Assembly (NCBI RefSeq): GCF_010586825.1
Contig: NZ_JAAAGB010000002.1
Location: 310,001 to 374,000, forward strand
Direction: 5' to 3'
Length of the DNA: 64,000 bases
DNA from: Draconibacterium mangrovi
Lineage (GTDB): Bacteria > Bacteroidota > Bacteroidia > Bacteroidales > Prolixibacteraceae
Below, in pieces: positions 1 to 9,191 of this stretch. The position numbers and the translations under genes are program-made. The notes beneath the pieces were generated by a model, which worked only from the letters and a program-made list of their open reading frames with translations, had not been told where the DNA came from and made no database searches. Each line of letters starts with the position of its first letter. The first letter of the stretch is position 1.

Positions 1-448
1 TTTCTTCGTCGTAAATAATATCGTAGTTAATTTCAGCGTAGGTTAAAACCATGGTCACGGCATCGTCCCACGGTTGTTTGTTGGGTGGCGAATACACCGC
101 AATTTTGGGTGCTTTATTCATTGCCACGGCATCCTGATTCATATCGGGCTGGGCAATTTCGTTTAAAATTCCTGAAGCCTGTGCATCGCTGATCACCTCG
201 AAACTAACGCCACGAATCACACACTCATTTTCAATCTCGGGGTAGTGCTGCATTAAAAAACTGCCTCCGCGGTAGTTGAGCAGCCATTTTACCTCAATGT
301 CCTGTTCCAACACCCAGTAGGCAATACCGTACGATTTCAGGTGGTCCTTTTGCATGTCATCCATGGGAATGAGCAGCGAAACGGCTCCGGCATTTAATGC
401 CATGAAGAGCAGTGCCGGCAAAAGGAATATTTTTATGAGTGTGCGCAT
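1..448 (-). CDS. Secreted protein of the Bacteroidota family often labelled 'asparagine synthetase B' (3' part missing)
   Basis: The reading frame starts with ATG at 446-448 and runs off the left edge, so only about 149 N-terminal residues are visible. Residues 1-22 form a signal peptide (MRTLIKIF, a hydrophobic core, then LNAGA), so the product is exported. The next part (LLIPMDDMQKDHLKSYGIAY, then WLLNYRGGSF) resembles, from memory, a Bacteroidota family that databases call asparagine synthetase B. That label is doubtful: an exported protein without the N-terminal Cys2 glutaminase nucleophile cannot be a normal AsnB. The true function is unknown. A later stretch (KIAVYSPPNKQPWDDAVTM) looks like the start of a second alpha/beta region. 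Confidence 0.6.
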   Translation of the reverse strand, partial: MRTLIKIFLLPALLFMALNAGAVSLLIPMDDMQKDHLKSYGIAYWVLEQDIEVKWLLNYRGGSFLMQHYPEIENECVIRGVSFEVISDAQASGILNEIAQPDMNQDAVAMNKAPKIAVYSPPNKQPWDDAVTMVLTYAEINYDIIYDEE

Positions 449-494
449 GTTGTTTTTTGTATTAGTACAGCAAAACAGGCAATTGGTTCATCTT

Positions 495-647
495 GAATTT
501 CGAATGATGATTAACGAACTCCGATTTCAGAAGTGGTTTCATATTTTGCATGTATTTTTTTATCTCAAATCTAGAATCGTTAATCGATATTCTACATTCG
601 ACATTCAACTTGATTTGCGAATGATGATTAACGATTTTTGATTTAAG
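495..647. repeat. Two copies of a short dispersed intergenic repeat downstream of dnaB
   Basis: Positions 495-530 and 612-647 share the core CGAATGATGATTAACGA followed by a GATTT-containing tail. A third, inverted copy lies at 53393-53424 just after hemE. The 294 bp between the flanking genes (449-742) hold no other gene; several small palindromic AT-rich words such as ATCGTTAATCGAT lie between the copies. Confidence 0.5.
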
Positions 648-742
648 AACTCTGTCTTTACAAGATTATTGTTTGGCAGAAAAATCTGCAATCGTTAAAC
701 AACAATCTATATTCATCATTCTGCCTCCGTCCTTAATCCTTT

Positions 743-2275
743 CTAAAACGGTGCATCGCTGGTTGACGAGTGGTGACTGTCGAATCCACTGTTTGACGAC
801 ATTCCTGCAGCCAGATTATCGTCATCCAGGTTCATCGATGAGCCAAAAGTTTGAACTTCTTGTGAGAAATCCCGCGAGTCGAACTGCGGATCAAGATCGG
901 AGAAGCGAGCCATTTCTTTCTGGAAACGCAGCGGAACGTCGGCAGTGGCACCGTTACGGTGTTTTGCAATGATCAGCTCAGCAATTCCCAGCAGCGAATT
1001 ACCCGATTCGTCTTCGGTAATACCAAAGTACTCAGGGCGGTGAATAAAACACACAATATCGGCATCCTGCTCAATCGCTCCCGACTCACGAAGGTCGGAC
1101 AGCTGCGGGCGTTTGCCTTCGCGCGATTCAACGGCACGGCTCAACTGCGACAAGGCAATAATCGGTACGTCCAACTCCTTGGCAATTGCCTTTAACGATC
1201 GTGAGATCATACTTACTTCCTGTTCACGACTTCCGCGCGAGTCAGTTCCGGCTGTCATCAACTGCAGGTAGTCGACAATGATAATGTCAACATCGTGCTG
1301 CATTTTCAAGCGGCGGCACTTTGCCCTGAATTCAAAAATCGAAAGGGCAGGTGTATCGTCGATAAAAATAGGGGCTTCATCAAGCGTTTTAATTCGCTGG
1401 TTTAGCTGCGCCCATTCGTAATCTTCCAGTTTCCCTGTCTTGATTTTTTCACCACCCAATTCCGACTCTGCCGATATTAAACGGTTAACCAACTGCAACG
1501 ACGACATCTCGAGCGAGAAAATAGCCACCCCTTGTCGGTGATCAACGGCCATATTTCGGGCCATGGATAATACAAAGGCCGTTTTTCCCATCGCAGGACG
1601 TGCAGCTATAATTATCAATGCCGAGCGTTCCCAACCCGAAGTAATCCGGTCTACCGCAGTAAATCCTGATGGCACACCACTTAATCCGTCGGGTTTGCTA
1701 CGTGCAGCCTCAATTTGCAACACTGCCTGGTTCAGGATGGGTTTAATCGGTACGGTCTCTTTCTTAATATTTCCTTCGGATACCTGAAATAATGCCGACT
1801 CTGAAAAATCGATCAGGTCGTCAACATCGATGGTATCGTCGTATGCTTTTGTCTGAATTTCGGAAGAAACACGAATCAACTCGCGCTGCATAAATTTTTG
1901 GGCAATAATACGCGCGTGAAATTCGATGTGGGCAGCGGAAGCAACACGGCGAGTCAGCTGGGTGATGTAACCCGGTCCGCCAACTTCGTCAAGCTGGTTA
2001 CGGTCTTTCAATTCCTGAGTTACCATCAGCAGGTCGACAGGCTTTTCCTTACCTGAAAGGGTTTTAATCGCCTCGAATATTTTTCGGTGTTCCTCTTTGT
2101 AAAAACTGTTCGAATCAATCGTGTCAGCAACCGTAACATACGCGTCGCGCTCAAGCATTAACGCTCCAAGCACAGCTTCTTCAACATCAACTGCCTGAGG
2201 CGGAAGTTGTCCGTATTGGGCGTTGATTTGTTCTATTGTATTCTGTTGTTGATTTGGTCTTTTTCGTTGTGCCAT
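743..2275 (-). CDS. dnaB: Replicative DNA helicase DnaB
   Basis: The product (510 aa) is the hexameric helicase that unwinds DNA ahead of the replisome. Residues about 25-130 are the DnaB N-terminal helical domain (PQAVDVEEAVLGALM). The RecA-like ATPase domain follows, with Walker A ARPAMGKTAF at about 225-234 and a Walker B-like IIIVDYLQLM. SQLSRAVESR and DLRESGAIEQDAD are DnaB signatures. There is no intein, and the length is normal. The last 40 residues are low-complexity and rich in Asp, Asn and Ser, as is common in this phylum. A good promoter lies just upstream, so it is probably transcribed alone or leads into the repeat region downstream. Confidence 0.97.
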   Translation of the reverse strand: MAQRKRPNQQQNTIEQINAQYGQLPPQAVDVEEAVLGALMLERDAYVTVADTIDSNSFYKEEHRKIFEAIKTLSGKEKPVDLLMVTQELKDRNQLDEVGGPGYITQLTRRVASAAHIEFHARIIAQKFMQRELIRVSSEIQTKAYDDTIDVDDLIDFSESALFQVSEGNIKKETVPIKPILNQAVLQIEAARSKPDGLSGVPSGFTAVDRITSGWERSALIIIAARPAMGKTAFVLSMARNMAVDHRQGVAIFSLEMSSLQLVNRLISAESELGGEKIKTGKLEDYEWAQLNQRIKTLDEAPIFIDDTPALSIFEFRAKCRRLKMQHDVDIIIVDYLQLMTAGTDSRGSREQEVSMISRSLKAIAKELDVPIIALSQLSRAVESREGKRPQLSDLRESGAIEQDADIVCFIHRPEYFGITEDESGNSLLGIAELIIAKHRNGATADVPLRFQKEMARFSDLDPQFDSRDFSQEVQTFGSSMNLDDDNLAAGMSSNSGFDSHHSSTSDAPF

Positions 2276-2324
2276 TTTGATTTTTCTGCATTCAATATTC
2301 TCCCGGATAATTATAACCCGGATT

Positions 2325-2356
2325 CAAAAATAGAAATTTACGTTGCCTGTTACAAA
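2325..2356 (-). promoter_or_regulatory. Bacteroidota-type promoter for dnaB
   Basis: Read on the minus strand, TTTG (2353-2356) is followed after 20 bp by TATTTTTG (2325-2332). This matches the -33 TTTG / -7 TAnnTTTG consensus and would give a leader of about 45 nt before the dnaB start codon. Confidence 0.6.
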
Positions 2357-2415
2357 GGATTGCTGGCTCTGTTTTAAACAGTTGCAAACAGGCGAAGTTC
2401 ACAATTGTTAATTGA

Positions 2416-3408
2416 TTATTTGGCCAGTTTTTCCTCGATAATTTGCGAAATAATTGATTTTAACGTGCTTCCCATTGCCCTTATTTGTTGCGGAATAAAG
2501 CTGGTAGCAGTCATTCCGGGCGTAGTATTCACCTCAAGGAAATAGAATTCGTCGCCCTGCAAAATGAAGTCGATCCGAACGATTCCTGAGCATTCGCACA
2601 AGTCGTATATTTTCGAAGTCAGGTCCTGGCACTTTTTGAAAAGCGGCTCGGGTAACCTTGCAGGCGTAATTTCCTGTGTTGCTCCGGGAGTGTATTTTGC
2701 CTCGAAATCGAAAAACTCATTTTGCGGAATAACTTCGGTAATCGGGAAAACCACTTTTTCACCCTTCAGGCGAACGGCGCCACAGGTAAACTCGTGTCCG
2801 TCGATAAATTGTTCCACCAGTGCTTCGTCGCTTTCTTTCCATGCCTTTTCAATGGCTGCTTTTACCTCGCCGGTTTCTTTAACTTTGGTAATTCCAAAGC
2901 TTGAACCTCCGGCATTTGGTTTTACAAAAATTGGTAAGCCCAGGTCTGCAACAATTGCTTCAGCATCGATTACTTCGCCTTTTTTGAACTTTTTCGAGAT
3001 CGCCATTTTTATGCCGTGCGAACGCAGGTAGTTGTTACAAAACCACTTGTTAAAAGTAAGCGACGACGCATGGACGTTGCAGCTGGAGTAGGGAACATTC
3101 AACAATTCGAAATAAGCTTGTAAAATCCCGTCTTCGCCCGGTGTTCCGTGAATGGTGATATAGGCAAAATCGAATTTTATCTTTTCGTTGTTTACGGTAA
3201 AACTAAAATCTGATTTGTCGACATCGGCAATTTTCTCTTCGTTCTGAAAAACTTCCCAGTTTAGTCCCTGTATTTGAACTAACCATGGAGTGAATTTTTC
3301 GCTATCTACAGCTTTTAAAACGTTTGCTCCGCTTTTTACGGACACCACAAATTCCGACGAATCGCCTCCGGCAATTACGGCTATGTTGGGTTTGTTGTTC
3401 TTACTCAT
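2416..3408 (-). CDS. ddl: D-alanine--D-alanine ligase
   Basis: The product (330 aa) is an ATP-grasp enzyme that joins two D-alanines for the peptidoglycan stem peptide in the cytoplasm. The N-terminal domain shows HGTPGEDG (residues 87-94). The ATP-grasp part shows VKPNAGGSSFGITKV and VEQFIDGHEFTCG. The C-terminal metal-binding stretch is FLEVNTTPGMT. Its start overlaps the end of the upstream pseudouridine synthase gene by 8 bp, so the two genes are translated from one mRNA. The length is usual for Ddl. Confidence 0.95.
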   Translation of the reverse strand: MSKNNKPNIAVIAGGDSSEFVVSVKSGANVLKAVDSEKFTPWLVQIQGLNWEVFQNEEKIADVDKSDFSFTVNNEKIKFDFAYITIHGTPGEDGILQAYFELLNVPYSSCNVHASSLTFNKWFCNNYLRSHGIKMAISKKFKKGEVIDAEAIVADLGLPIFVKPNAGGSSFGITKVKETGEVKAAIEKAWKESDEALVEQFIDGHEFTCGAVRLKGEKVVFPITEVIPQNEFFDFEAKYTPGATQEITPARLPEPLFKKCQDLTSKIYDLCECSGIVRIDFILQGDEFYFLEVNTTPGMTATSFIPQQIRAMGSTLKSIISQIIEEKLAK

Positions 3409-4441
3409 TTCTGTTTGCTATATAATTTTCCCATTTATCAATTGCGGTAGCCATGTCTTCAGGCAGTTCCGAATTGAATAACATCTTTTCTCCTGTTGTT
3501 GGATGAATAAATCCGAGTGTTTTGGCGTGCAGCGCCTGGCGGGGCAGCACTTTAAAACAGTTTAGTACAAACTGTCGGTATTTGCTGAAAGTAGTACCGC
3601 ACAAAATCTGGTCGCCACCATAATTACTGTCGTTAAACAGCGTGTGGTTAATGTGTTTCATGTGCACCCTTATCTGGTGTGTGCGTCCTGTTTCGAGGCG
3701 GCATTCAACCAGCGTAACATAACCAATGCGGCGTAAAACTTTATAATGCGTAACGGCATGTTTTCCGTAATCGCCTTCAGGAAATACGGTAAAAACCTGC
3801 CTGTTTTTCAGGCTGCGCCCGATGTGACCGGTTATGGTGCCTTCGTCATCTTTTACACTTCCCCAAACCAATGCGAGATAACGGCGCTCGGTTGTTTTCT
3901 CGAAAAACTGCAACGCCAGTTTATTTTTCGCCAATTCGGTTTTGGCAACCACTAGTAGTCCCGATGTATCCTTGTCGATACGGTGAACCAGTCCCGGTCG
4001 CGGATCTTCGCTGTTAAACAAAGGAAGGTCGCGGAAATACCAGGCCAATGCATTCACCAGTGTTCCGGTATAGTTTCCATGTCCGGGATGTACCACAAGG
4101 CCCGGTGGTTTATTTATTACAATCAGCTGATCGTCTTCGTAAACAACATCAAGCGGAATATCTTCGGGGATGATCTTTAGCTCACGCCGCGGAAAATCCA
4201 TTACGATCAATATTTCCTCGTTGGGTTTAATTTTGTAATTGGGTTTTACCGGGATTCCGTTCACAAGGATATTTCCGGCGTCGGCAGCAGCCTGAATGCG
4301 GCTTCGCGAGGCGTTGTCGATTCTGTTCGAAAGAAACTTATCGATACGCAAGGGAGATTGCCCCGGATCGACAGATAAACGGTAATGTTCGTATAGCTCG
4401 TTCTCTTCCAGTTCTTCGTTTTCCTGATTGTAATCTTCCAT
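3401..4441 (-). CDS. RluA-family 23S rRNA pseudouridine synthase (RluD type)
   Basis: The product (346 aa) isomerises uridines in rRNA. Residues about 30-90 form an S4 RNA-binding domain (LRIDKFLSNR, then RSRIQAAADAGNILVNG). The catalytic domain has HRIDKDTSGLL at 153-163, with the expected nucleophilic Asp at 156, and RLETGRTHQIRVH further on. An S4 domain plus this length points to RluD rather than RluA, but the target uridines cannot be read from sequence. It lies 2 bp after the PASTA gene and overlaps ddl by 8 bp, so the three form one operon. Confidence 0.9.
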   Translation of the reverse strand: MEDYNQENEELEENELYEHYRLSVDPGQSPLRIDKFLSNRIDNASRSRIQAAADAGNILVNGIPVKPNYKIKPNEEILIVMDFPRRELKIIPEDIPLDVVYEDDQLIVINKPPGLVVHPGHGNYTGTLVNALAWYFRDLPLFNSEDPRPGLVHRIDKDTSGLLVVAKTELAKNKLALQFFEKTTERRYLALVWGSVKDDEGTITGHIGRSLKNRQVFTVFPEGDYGKHAVTHYKVLRRIGYVTLVECRLETGRTHQIRVHMKHINHTLFNDSNYGGDQILCGTTFSKYRQFVLNCFKVLPRQALHAKTLGFIHPTTGEKMLFNSELPEDMATAIDKWENYIANRNE

Positions 4442-4443
4442 TG

Positions 4444-5250
4444 TTAAAAATTTCTTTCGTAAGCCTGGTTAATAATTGTTGTGTCGGTGGTTAACCATAT
4501 GTCAACCGACGAACCCAGATTTACGTGTTTTGTAAATTGAGGATTTGGTTGTTGTTTCCATATTCTTGCACTGGCCGAGTCTTCGGCAGTTTTGGCTGTT
4601 TCATCGTAAATAACGGCGCCCATATTCAGCATGGCGTCGGTAATGGTCGACTGCGCTTCTTCAATGTTAAACCCGGTGAGATTTGGCAGTGTAGTTTGCA
4701 TATTTCCCTGGCTGCGACCAACAACCAAATCAACATCAGAGCCTTTAATAATCTTGTCACCTTCAAAGATTTCAACCGAATTTTGCAGCGATTTTAGTAC
4801 CAGGTCGTTGTATTCCGATGGCTGATATGAAATATTACCTATTTGTAATCCGGCGTTTTCAATTAGTGCCTGTGCCTGCCGGAAAGAAATGTCGGTTAAA
4901 CGCGGCAGAACAACTTTTTCGGGCTCGTTTGAGTTTATGGTTATACGAATCACACGGTTTTCTTTTACATGCGAGTTGGCCAGTGGCAATTGATCGACAA
5001 CTGTACCCGGCTCAAAATTTTTGTTGTAAAGCGAATCGATTACTTCCACACGCAGCATATTTGCTTCGGCGCTGGCAGTAGCTTCATCCAAACTCAGGCC
5101 TGTTAACGCCGGAACCGGATAGGAAACACCATGTTTGGTGTATAATTGTAATCCTTTTAGGGTTATAAAAAGGAGAAGCGCCACAAGCCCAATGGCAATT
5201 AACAGGTGCTTTACAAAAGCACGGCTGGTGATAAATTTTCCTAAACTCAT
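4444..5250 (-). CDS. Membrane-anchored PASTA-domain protein
   Basis: The product (268 aa) has a short cytoplasmic start, one membrane helix at about 14-33, and three PASTA repeats in the periplasm. The repeats begin near VPALTGLSLDEA, VLPRLTDISFRQA and TLPNLTGFNIEEA. PASTA domains in other proteins bind peptidoglycan fragments or beta-lactams. Here there is no kinase or transpeptidase domain, so the protein may be a cell-wall sensor or adaptor. It is the first gene of an operon with an rRNA pseudouridine synthase and ddl, which links it loosely to wall synthesis. Confidence 0.85.
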   Translation of the reverse strand: MSLGKFITSRAFVKHLLIAIGLVALLLFITLKGLQLYTKHGVSYPVPALTGLSLDEATASAEANMLRVEVIDSLYNKNFEPGTVVDQLPLANSHVKENRVIRITINSNEPEKVVLPRLTDISFRQAQALIENAGLQIGNISYQPSEYNDLVLKSLQNSVEIFEGDKIIKGSDVDLVVGRSQGNMQTTLPNLTGFNIEEAQSTITDAMLNMGAVIYDETAKTAEDSASARIWKQQPNPQFTKHVNLGSSVDIWLTTDTTIINQAYERNF

Positions 5251-5403
5251 TTTTTTGTACAGTACTTATATAAGAGAACAAAAATAAGTCAAAAAAAGTA
5301 TGATGAAAGGATTTCGGCGATAAACAAATTTCAAATATTGAATAAAATGATTTTGGAGGATTTGTTTTAGAGAAGCCGTTTTACAAACATGTATAAACAC
5401 GAA

Positions 5404-5430
5404 AAGGTAAAGAACTGAATTCTTTACCTT
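5404..5430 (-). terminator. Hairpin terminator downstream of rpmH
   Basis: An 11-bp perfect stem (AAGGTAAAGAA at 5404-5414, TTCTTTACCTT at 5420-5430) with a 5-nt loop lies 29 bp after the L34 gene. On the minus strand a short T-run follows. Confidence 0.6.
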
Positions 5431-5458
5431 CCCGCAAAATGTAACAAGATAAAATAAA

Positions 5459-5617
5459 TTATCTCTTATGTCTTGGCTCGTCTGAGACGCTAAGTTTTTT
5501 TCTACCTTTTGCTCTACGGGCTTTTAATACTTTACGGCCGTTTGCAGTCGACATTCTTTCTCTGAAGCCGTGCTTGTTCTTTCTTTTTCTATTCGATGGT
5601 TGAAATGTACGTTTCAT
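5459..5617 (-). CDS. rpmH: 50S ribosomal protein L34
   Basis: The 52-residue product reads [18 protein letters not shown] and continues with the L34 signature [19 protein letters not shown]. It is a structural protein of the large ribosomal subunit. It ends with [10 protein letters not shown], a slightly longer tail than in E. coli, as is usual in Bacteroidota. The gene has its own promoter and a downstream hairpin, and is not next to rnpA or dnaA here. Confidence 0.96.
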   Translation of the reverse strand: MKRTFQPSNRKRKNKHGFRERMSTANGRKVLKARRAKGRKKLSVSDEPRHKR

Positions 5618-5660
5618 TTCTATAAAGTTTTACTTGTTTCTATTCAGAATTTTCGGACTG

Positions 5661-5691
5661 CAAAAATAGTGCTTTTTTTAATTCTTCCAAA
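5661..5691 (-). promoter_or_regulatory. Promoter for rpmH
   Basis: On the minus strand TTTG (5688-5691) and TATTTTTG (5661-5668) are separated by 19 bp, matching the Bacteroidota -33/-7 consensus. The start codon of rpmH is about 44 bp further on. Confidence 0.6.
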
Positions 5692-5871
5692 AACTTAAAC
5701 ACTTTTTTCAGGAAAAATACACTTTGTATGTTTATTTCTATGAATCAGTGTTTTATCCGCGCAAAGAAAAGCATTTTTTTCAACGGACCATGTTCTCGTT
5801 CAATAAATATGTGCTGAAAGCTTTTAAATGCATACCTGGTGCCTTGTACAGCCCGGTTGCAATAGTACCGT

Positions 5872-6573
5872 TTATCCTTTTTTTACTGAGAAACGGAATC
5901 CGATTCCGTGCAGGTTGATGATTTTTACCGAAGCATCGGCGTTAAAATATTTCCTCAGGCGCGAAATAAAAACATCGAGGCTGCGCCCCAGAAAATAATC
6001 GTCGGAGCCCCAAACGTTTTCCAGGATCTCATTTCTGCTAAGCACTTTGTTAGCATTCCTGGCAAAATAACGGATCAGTTCAGCCTCTTTAAGTGTAAGG
6101 TTGCGGGTGTCGCCGTTTAATGTAAGCGAGAGGTCATCGAAGTGAAAATCGAACTGCCCGATTTTTAAAACGGACGATTCACTATCAATAGGCTGCGACT
6201 GGCTACGCTTCAAAAATATCTTGATTTTTAAAAGCAGCTCTTCCATACTAAACGGTTTGGGTATGTAATCGTCGCCGCCAATAGTAAGCCCGGTAATTTT
6301 GTCTTCGGTCATGCTGCGGGCCGTTAAGAAGATAATAGGTATCTGGTCGTTGTTTTTTCGTATGGTTTCGGCTACCTGGAAACCATCTATTTTCGGAAGC
6401 ATCACGTCGAGCACAATCAGATCGAAATTGTTATGCCCGAAAAGCTGGAGTGCAATTTCGCCGTCGGCCGCTACTTCTACATCGTAGCCGTGCTCCATTA
6501 AATTATCTTTTACTATAAAACGAAGCGCTTCGTCGTCTTCAACCAATAATATTTTAAATGAATTGTTGCTCAT
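5872..6573 (-). CDS. OmpR-family response regulator
   Basis: The product (233 aa) has an N-terminal receiver domain (LLVEDDEALRF; phosphoacceptor Asp56 in IVLDVMLPK; switch Thr and Lys in FLTARS and YIPKPFSME). A C-terminal winged-helix DNA-binding domain follows (LTLKEAELIRYFARN, then RSLDVFISRLRKYF). It lies 3 bp after the histidine kinase gene, so the two form a cognate pair. The receiver resembles RprY of Bacteroides, but that is not enough to name it. Confidence 0.92.
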   Translation of the reverse strand: MSNNSFKILLVEDDEALRFIVKDNLMEHGYDVEVAADGEIALQLFGHNNFDLIVLDVMLPKIDGFQVAETIRKNNDQIPIIFLTARSMTEDKITGLTIGGDDYIPKPFSMEELLLKIKIFLKRSQSQPIDSESSVLKIGQFDFHFDDLSLTLNGDTRNLTLKEAELIRYFARNANKVLSRNEILENVWGSDDYFLGRSLDVFISRLRKYFNADASVKIINLHGIGFRFSVKKG

Positions 6574-6576
6574 ATT

Positions 6577-7842
6577 TTACGTTGGAATGGTTAGGCTAAA
6601 AATGCTTCCCCCTTTTGGGTTATCGTTTACTTTTATTTTCCAATTATGCGTTTTTACAATTTTGTACACGTAGTCGAGACCGAGACCAAAACCTTTTACA
6701 TTGTGTACATTTCCTGTCGGAATTCGGTAAAACTTTTTAAAAATCCGTTTCCGGTGTTCGCGCGGAATTCCTATTCCGTTGTCGATAAAATTCAGCTCGT
6801 AACTTTTCTGTTTTTGCAGAAGTTCAATCTCAATTACAGGCGTTTTGTCGCAGTATTTTGCTGCATTTTCAAGAATATTCGATACCAGGTTGGCAAAGTG
6901 GAAACGATCGGCCAAAATGGGACAATCGCTAATTTTGGTCTTGATTTTTACTTTTGCATTTTGTCCGGCTTTCGATTCCCGAAAATGATCACTGGCTTCT
7001 TGTAAGAACTCGGTGAGATTTACCTTTTCCAGGTTAAGCAGGATTCGGCTTTTCTCGATCGAAGCTAAGTTAAGCACTTTTTCAACATTCTTCGATAGCC
7101 GTGTTGTTTGTTCCTGTATTATGTGTGTGTAATCAAACAACCGCTTGGGCGATTTTAAGATTTTTTCATCGTTAATAACGTTTGCTGCCAGTGCAATCGA
7201 CGAAATGGGTGTTTTTAATTCGTGGGTGAGGTTGTTAATGAAGTTTTTCTGTATTTCGGATAATTGCCTTTGGCGGATGATAACCCAAAGCGTGTAACCA
7301 AAGAAAAAGATGACCAGCATTAACAGCGCGGTTAAAAAATACCAGATGGAAAGTTGGTTTAAAAAGTAGGGTGACCGGTCGGGGAAATGAATGCCGAAAT
7401 AATTGGAGTATTCCTCGTTTAGCGGGAAGTCAAAATCCGATGGCTCCTCGTTTTCGTCGATATGGACCAGCGTGGTCTCGTCCATTTGCTCCTGAATGGG
7501 GCTGTATATCGAAAATTCGTAATCGAAATAAATATCGTGCCTTTTAAGCTGGGTGGTAAGGTTCTGTTTTAGTAGGTCTTTGTCGATTGCTACACCAACA
7601 TTTACGAGGTAGGTGTTGTTCGAAATAACTTCAACAGGCGTAATGCTATCGAAGTTTTCAGTAGTTCCGGTGGCGAGCATTACCTGCCAGGCAACTTCCT
7701 TTAAAGCCACACTCGCACTTTCCTGAAATTGTGTTTCTGAAAGATTATAGGAACTGCGTATCAAAGCAAACTGCACTAAAAAAACGCCAACTATCGACAC
7801 AGTTGCCAGCATTATAATGTATTTAAGTGCTTTCCCTTGCAT
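6577..7842 (-). CDS. Two-component sensor histidine kinase
   Basis: The product (421 aa) has a membrane helix at about 7-28, a periplasmic sensor of about 135 residues rich in acidic residues, and a second helix at about 167-189. HisKA carries the phosphoryl-accepting His207 (NNLTHELKTPISS), and the HATPase domain shows NAAKYCDK, DNGIGIP and GFGLGL. There is no HAMP domain between the second helix and HisKA. It should phosphorylate the regulator encoded 3 bp downstream. The signal sensed is unknown. Confidence 0.92.
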   Translation of the reverse strand: MQGKALKYIIMLATVSIVGVFLVQFALIRSSYNLSETQFQESASVALKEVAWQVMLATGTTENFDSITPVEVISNNTYLVNVGVAIDKDLLKQNLTTQLKRHDIYFDYEFSIYSPIQEQMDETTLVHIDENEEPSDFDFPLNEEYSNYFGIHFPDRSPYFLNQLSIWYFLTALLMLVIFFFGYTLWVIIRQRQLSEIQKNFINNLTHELKTPISSIALAANVINDEKILKSPKRLFDYTHIIQEQTTRLSKNVEKVLNLASIEKSRILLNLEKVNLTEFLQEASDHFRESKAGQNAKVKIKTKISDCPILADRFHFANLVSNILENAAKYCDKTPVIEIELLQKQKSYELNFIDNGIGIPREHRKRIFKKFYRIPTGNVHNVKGFGLGLDYVYKIVKTHNWKIKVNDNPKGGSIFSLTIPT

Positions 7843-7951
7843 GGATTTTTATTCAAAAGCTAAACTATATATTTTTTTGTTTGCCTGCCCTAGTTAACAA
7901 CTCATTAACAAATAATTGAATTCATTAACAGCGAAACTAGTCAAGCATCAA

Positions 7952-7959
7952 TACATTTG
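7952..7959 (+). promoter_or_regulatory. -7 promoter element upstream of the DUF1573 gene
   Basis: TACATTTG matches TAnnTTTG and lies 41 bp before the start codon at 8001. No clear TTTG is seen at the ideal -33 distance. Confidence 0.45.
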
Positions 7960-8000
7960 CTTTATAGATTTCGAGAAAGAACAAATTTAATTAATAAATT

Positions 8001-9098
8001 ATGAAAAGCATTCTACAAATATTAGCAGTTTTCGCACTGGTGATTGCTGTTAATACAGCAATGGGCCAGGGACAAGCAAAAATTGTTTTTGACAATCAAG
8101 CGCATGATTTTGGTTCGTTTAAAGAATCAGACGGTGTGCAAACAACAACTTTCAAATTTACAAACAAAGGAAACGCACCACTGGTGCTATCAAATGTTCG
8201 CGCTTCGTGTGGTTGTACAACTCCAAAATGGACGCGTCAACCGGTTGCTCCGGGCGAAAGCGGAAGTATTGATGTGAGTTATGATCCTAAAAACCGTCCG
8301 GGTTCGTTTAACAAGTCGGTAACTGTTAGCTCAAATGCCGAGAATCCTACAGTTATTTTAAGAATAAACGGAAAAGTTGAACCGCGCGAAAAAACACTGG
8401 CAGAGCAATATCCAAGAAAAATTGGAGATCTTAGAGTAAAATCAAACTACCTGTCGTTCGCAAAAATTACAAAAGGCGAAAAAGTAAGTGAAGAATTGGA
8501 ATTGGTAAACGATACTGATAAACCGGTTGAAGTTGGTTTCCGTACCGTACCAACGCACCTTAATGCTAAAGTTGAACCGGAAACTATTCCGGCAAACGGA
8601 AGAGGTAAATTGATTGTTACTTACGATTCGGATGCTGCTGACACTTATGGATTTGCATCGCACCGAATTTACTTGTCGTTAAACGGAAGCAACGACTATA
8701 AAAATTCAGTGGGAGTAAGTGCTACAATCGAAGAAGATTTCTCGCACCTTACAGCTGAAGAACTGGCAAAAGCTCCTGTGGCTGATTTCAAGGAAACATC
8801 ATTCGATTTTGGTGATATGAACCAGGGCGATAAAAAGGAACATACTTTTTCTTTAACCAATACTGGTAAAACTGATTTGATCATCAGAAGAGTTCGTTCA
8901 TCTTGCGGATGTACTGCTGTTGCTCCTTCGAAAAGTGTAATTGCAGCAGGTGAAACAGCGCCTATTAAAGTTACTTTCGATTCACGCGGAAAACGTGGCC
9001 GTCAGAGTAAATCGATCACGGTTATTACCAATGATCCAAAAACACCAACATCAACATTGCGCATTTCAAGCCAGGTTGTTGTTCCTAATGCAGGCTAA
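8001..9098 (+). CDS. Secreted protein with two DUF1573 domains
   Basis: The product (365 aa) begins with a signal peptide (about 1-22, ending TAMGQG). It has two Ig-like DUF1573 units, at about 28-125 and 258-362. Each carries the family core (HDFGSFKE or FDFGDMNQ), a TFxFTNxGxxxL-type strand and the motif S-C-G-C-T. The middle part (about 135-255) is a third, more divergent Ig-like segment without the Cys pair. The family is abundant in Bacteroidota and periplasmic or surface-located, with unknown function. It is flanked by its own promoter element and terminator. Confidence 0.85.
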   Translation: MKSILQILAVFALVIAVNTAMGQGQAKIVFDNQAHDFGSFKESDGVQTTTFKFTNKGNAPLVLSNVRASCGCTTPKWTRQPVAPGESGSIDVSYDPKNRPGSFNKSVTVSSNAENPTVILRINGKVEPREKTLAEQYPRKIGDLRVKSNYLSFAKITKGEKVSEELELVNDTDKPVEVGFRTVPTHLNAKVEPETIPANGRGKLIVTYDSDAADTYGFASHRIYLSLNGSNDYKNSVGVSATIEEDFSHLTAEELAKAPVADFKETSFDFGDMNQGDKKEHTFSLTNTGKTDLIIRRVRSSCGCTAVAPSKSVIAAGETAPIKVTFDSRGKRGRQSKSITVITNDPKTPTSTLRISSQVVVPNAG

Positions 9099-9120
9099 GT
9101 TTATTTAAAGTCAATATTTC

Positions 9121-9160
9121 AGAAGGTGTTGCAGGCGAAACTTGCAGCACCTTCTTTTTT
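9121..9160 (+). terminator. Rho-independent terminator after the DUF1573 gene
   Basis: A 13-bp stem with one G-U pair (AGAAGGTGTTGCA at 9121-9133, TGCAGCACCTTCT at 9143-9155) is followed by a T-run. Confidence 0.85.
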
Positions 9161-9191
9161 GCTGTACTTTTGAACGATAAATTTTATTCGG

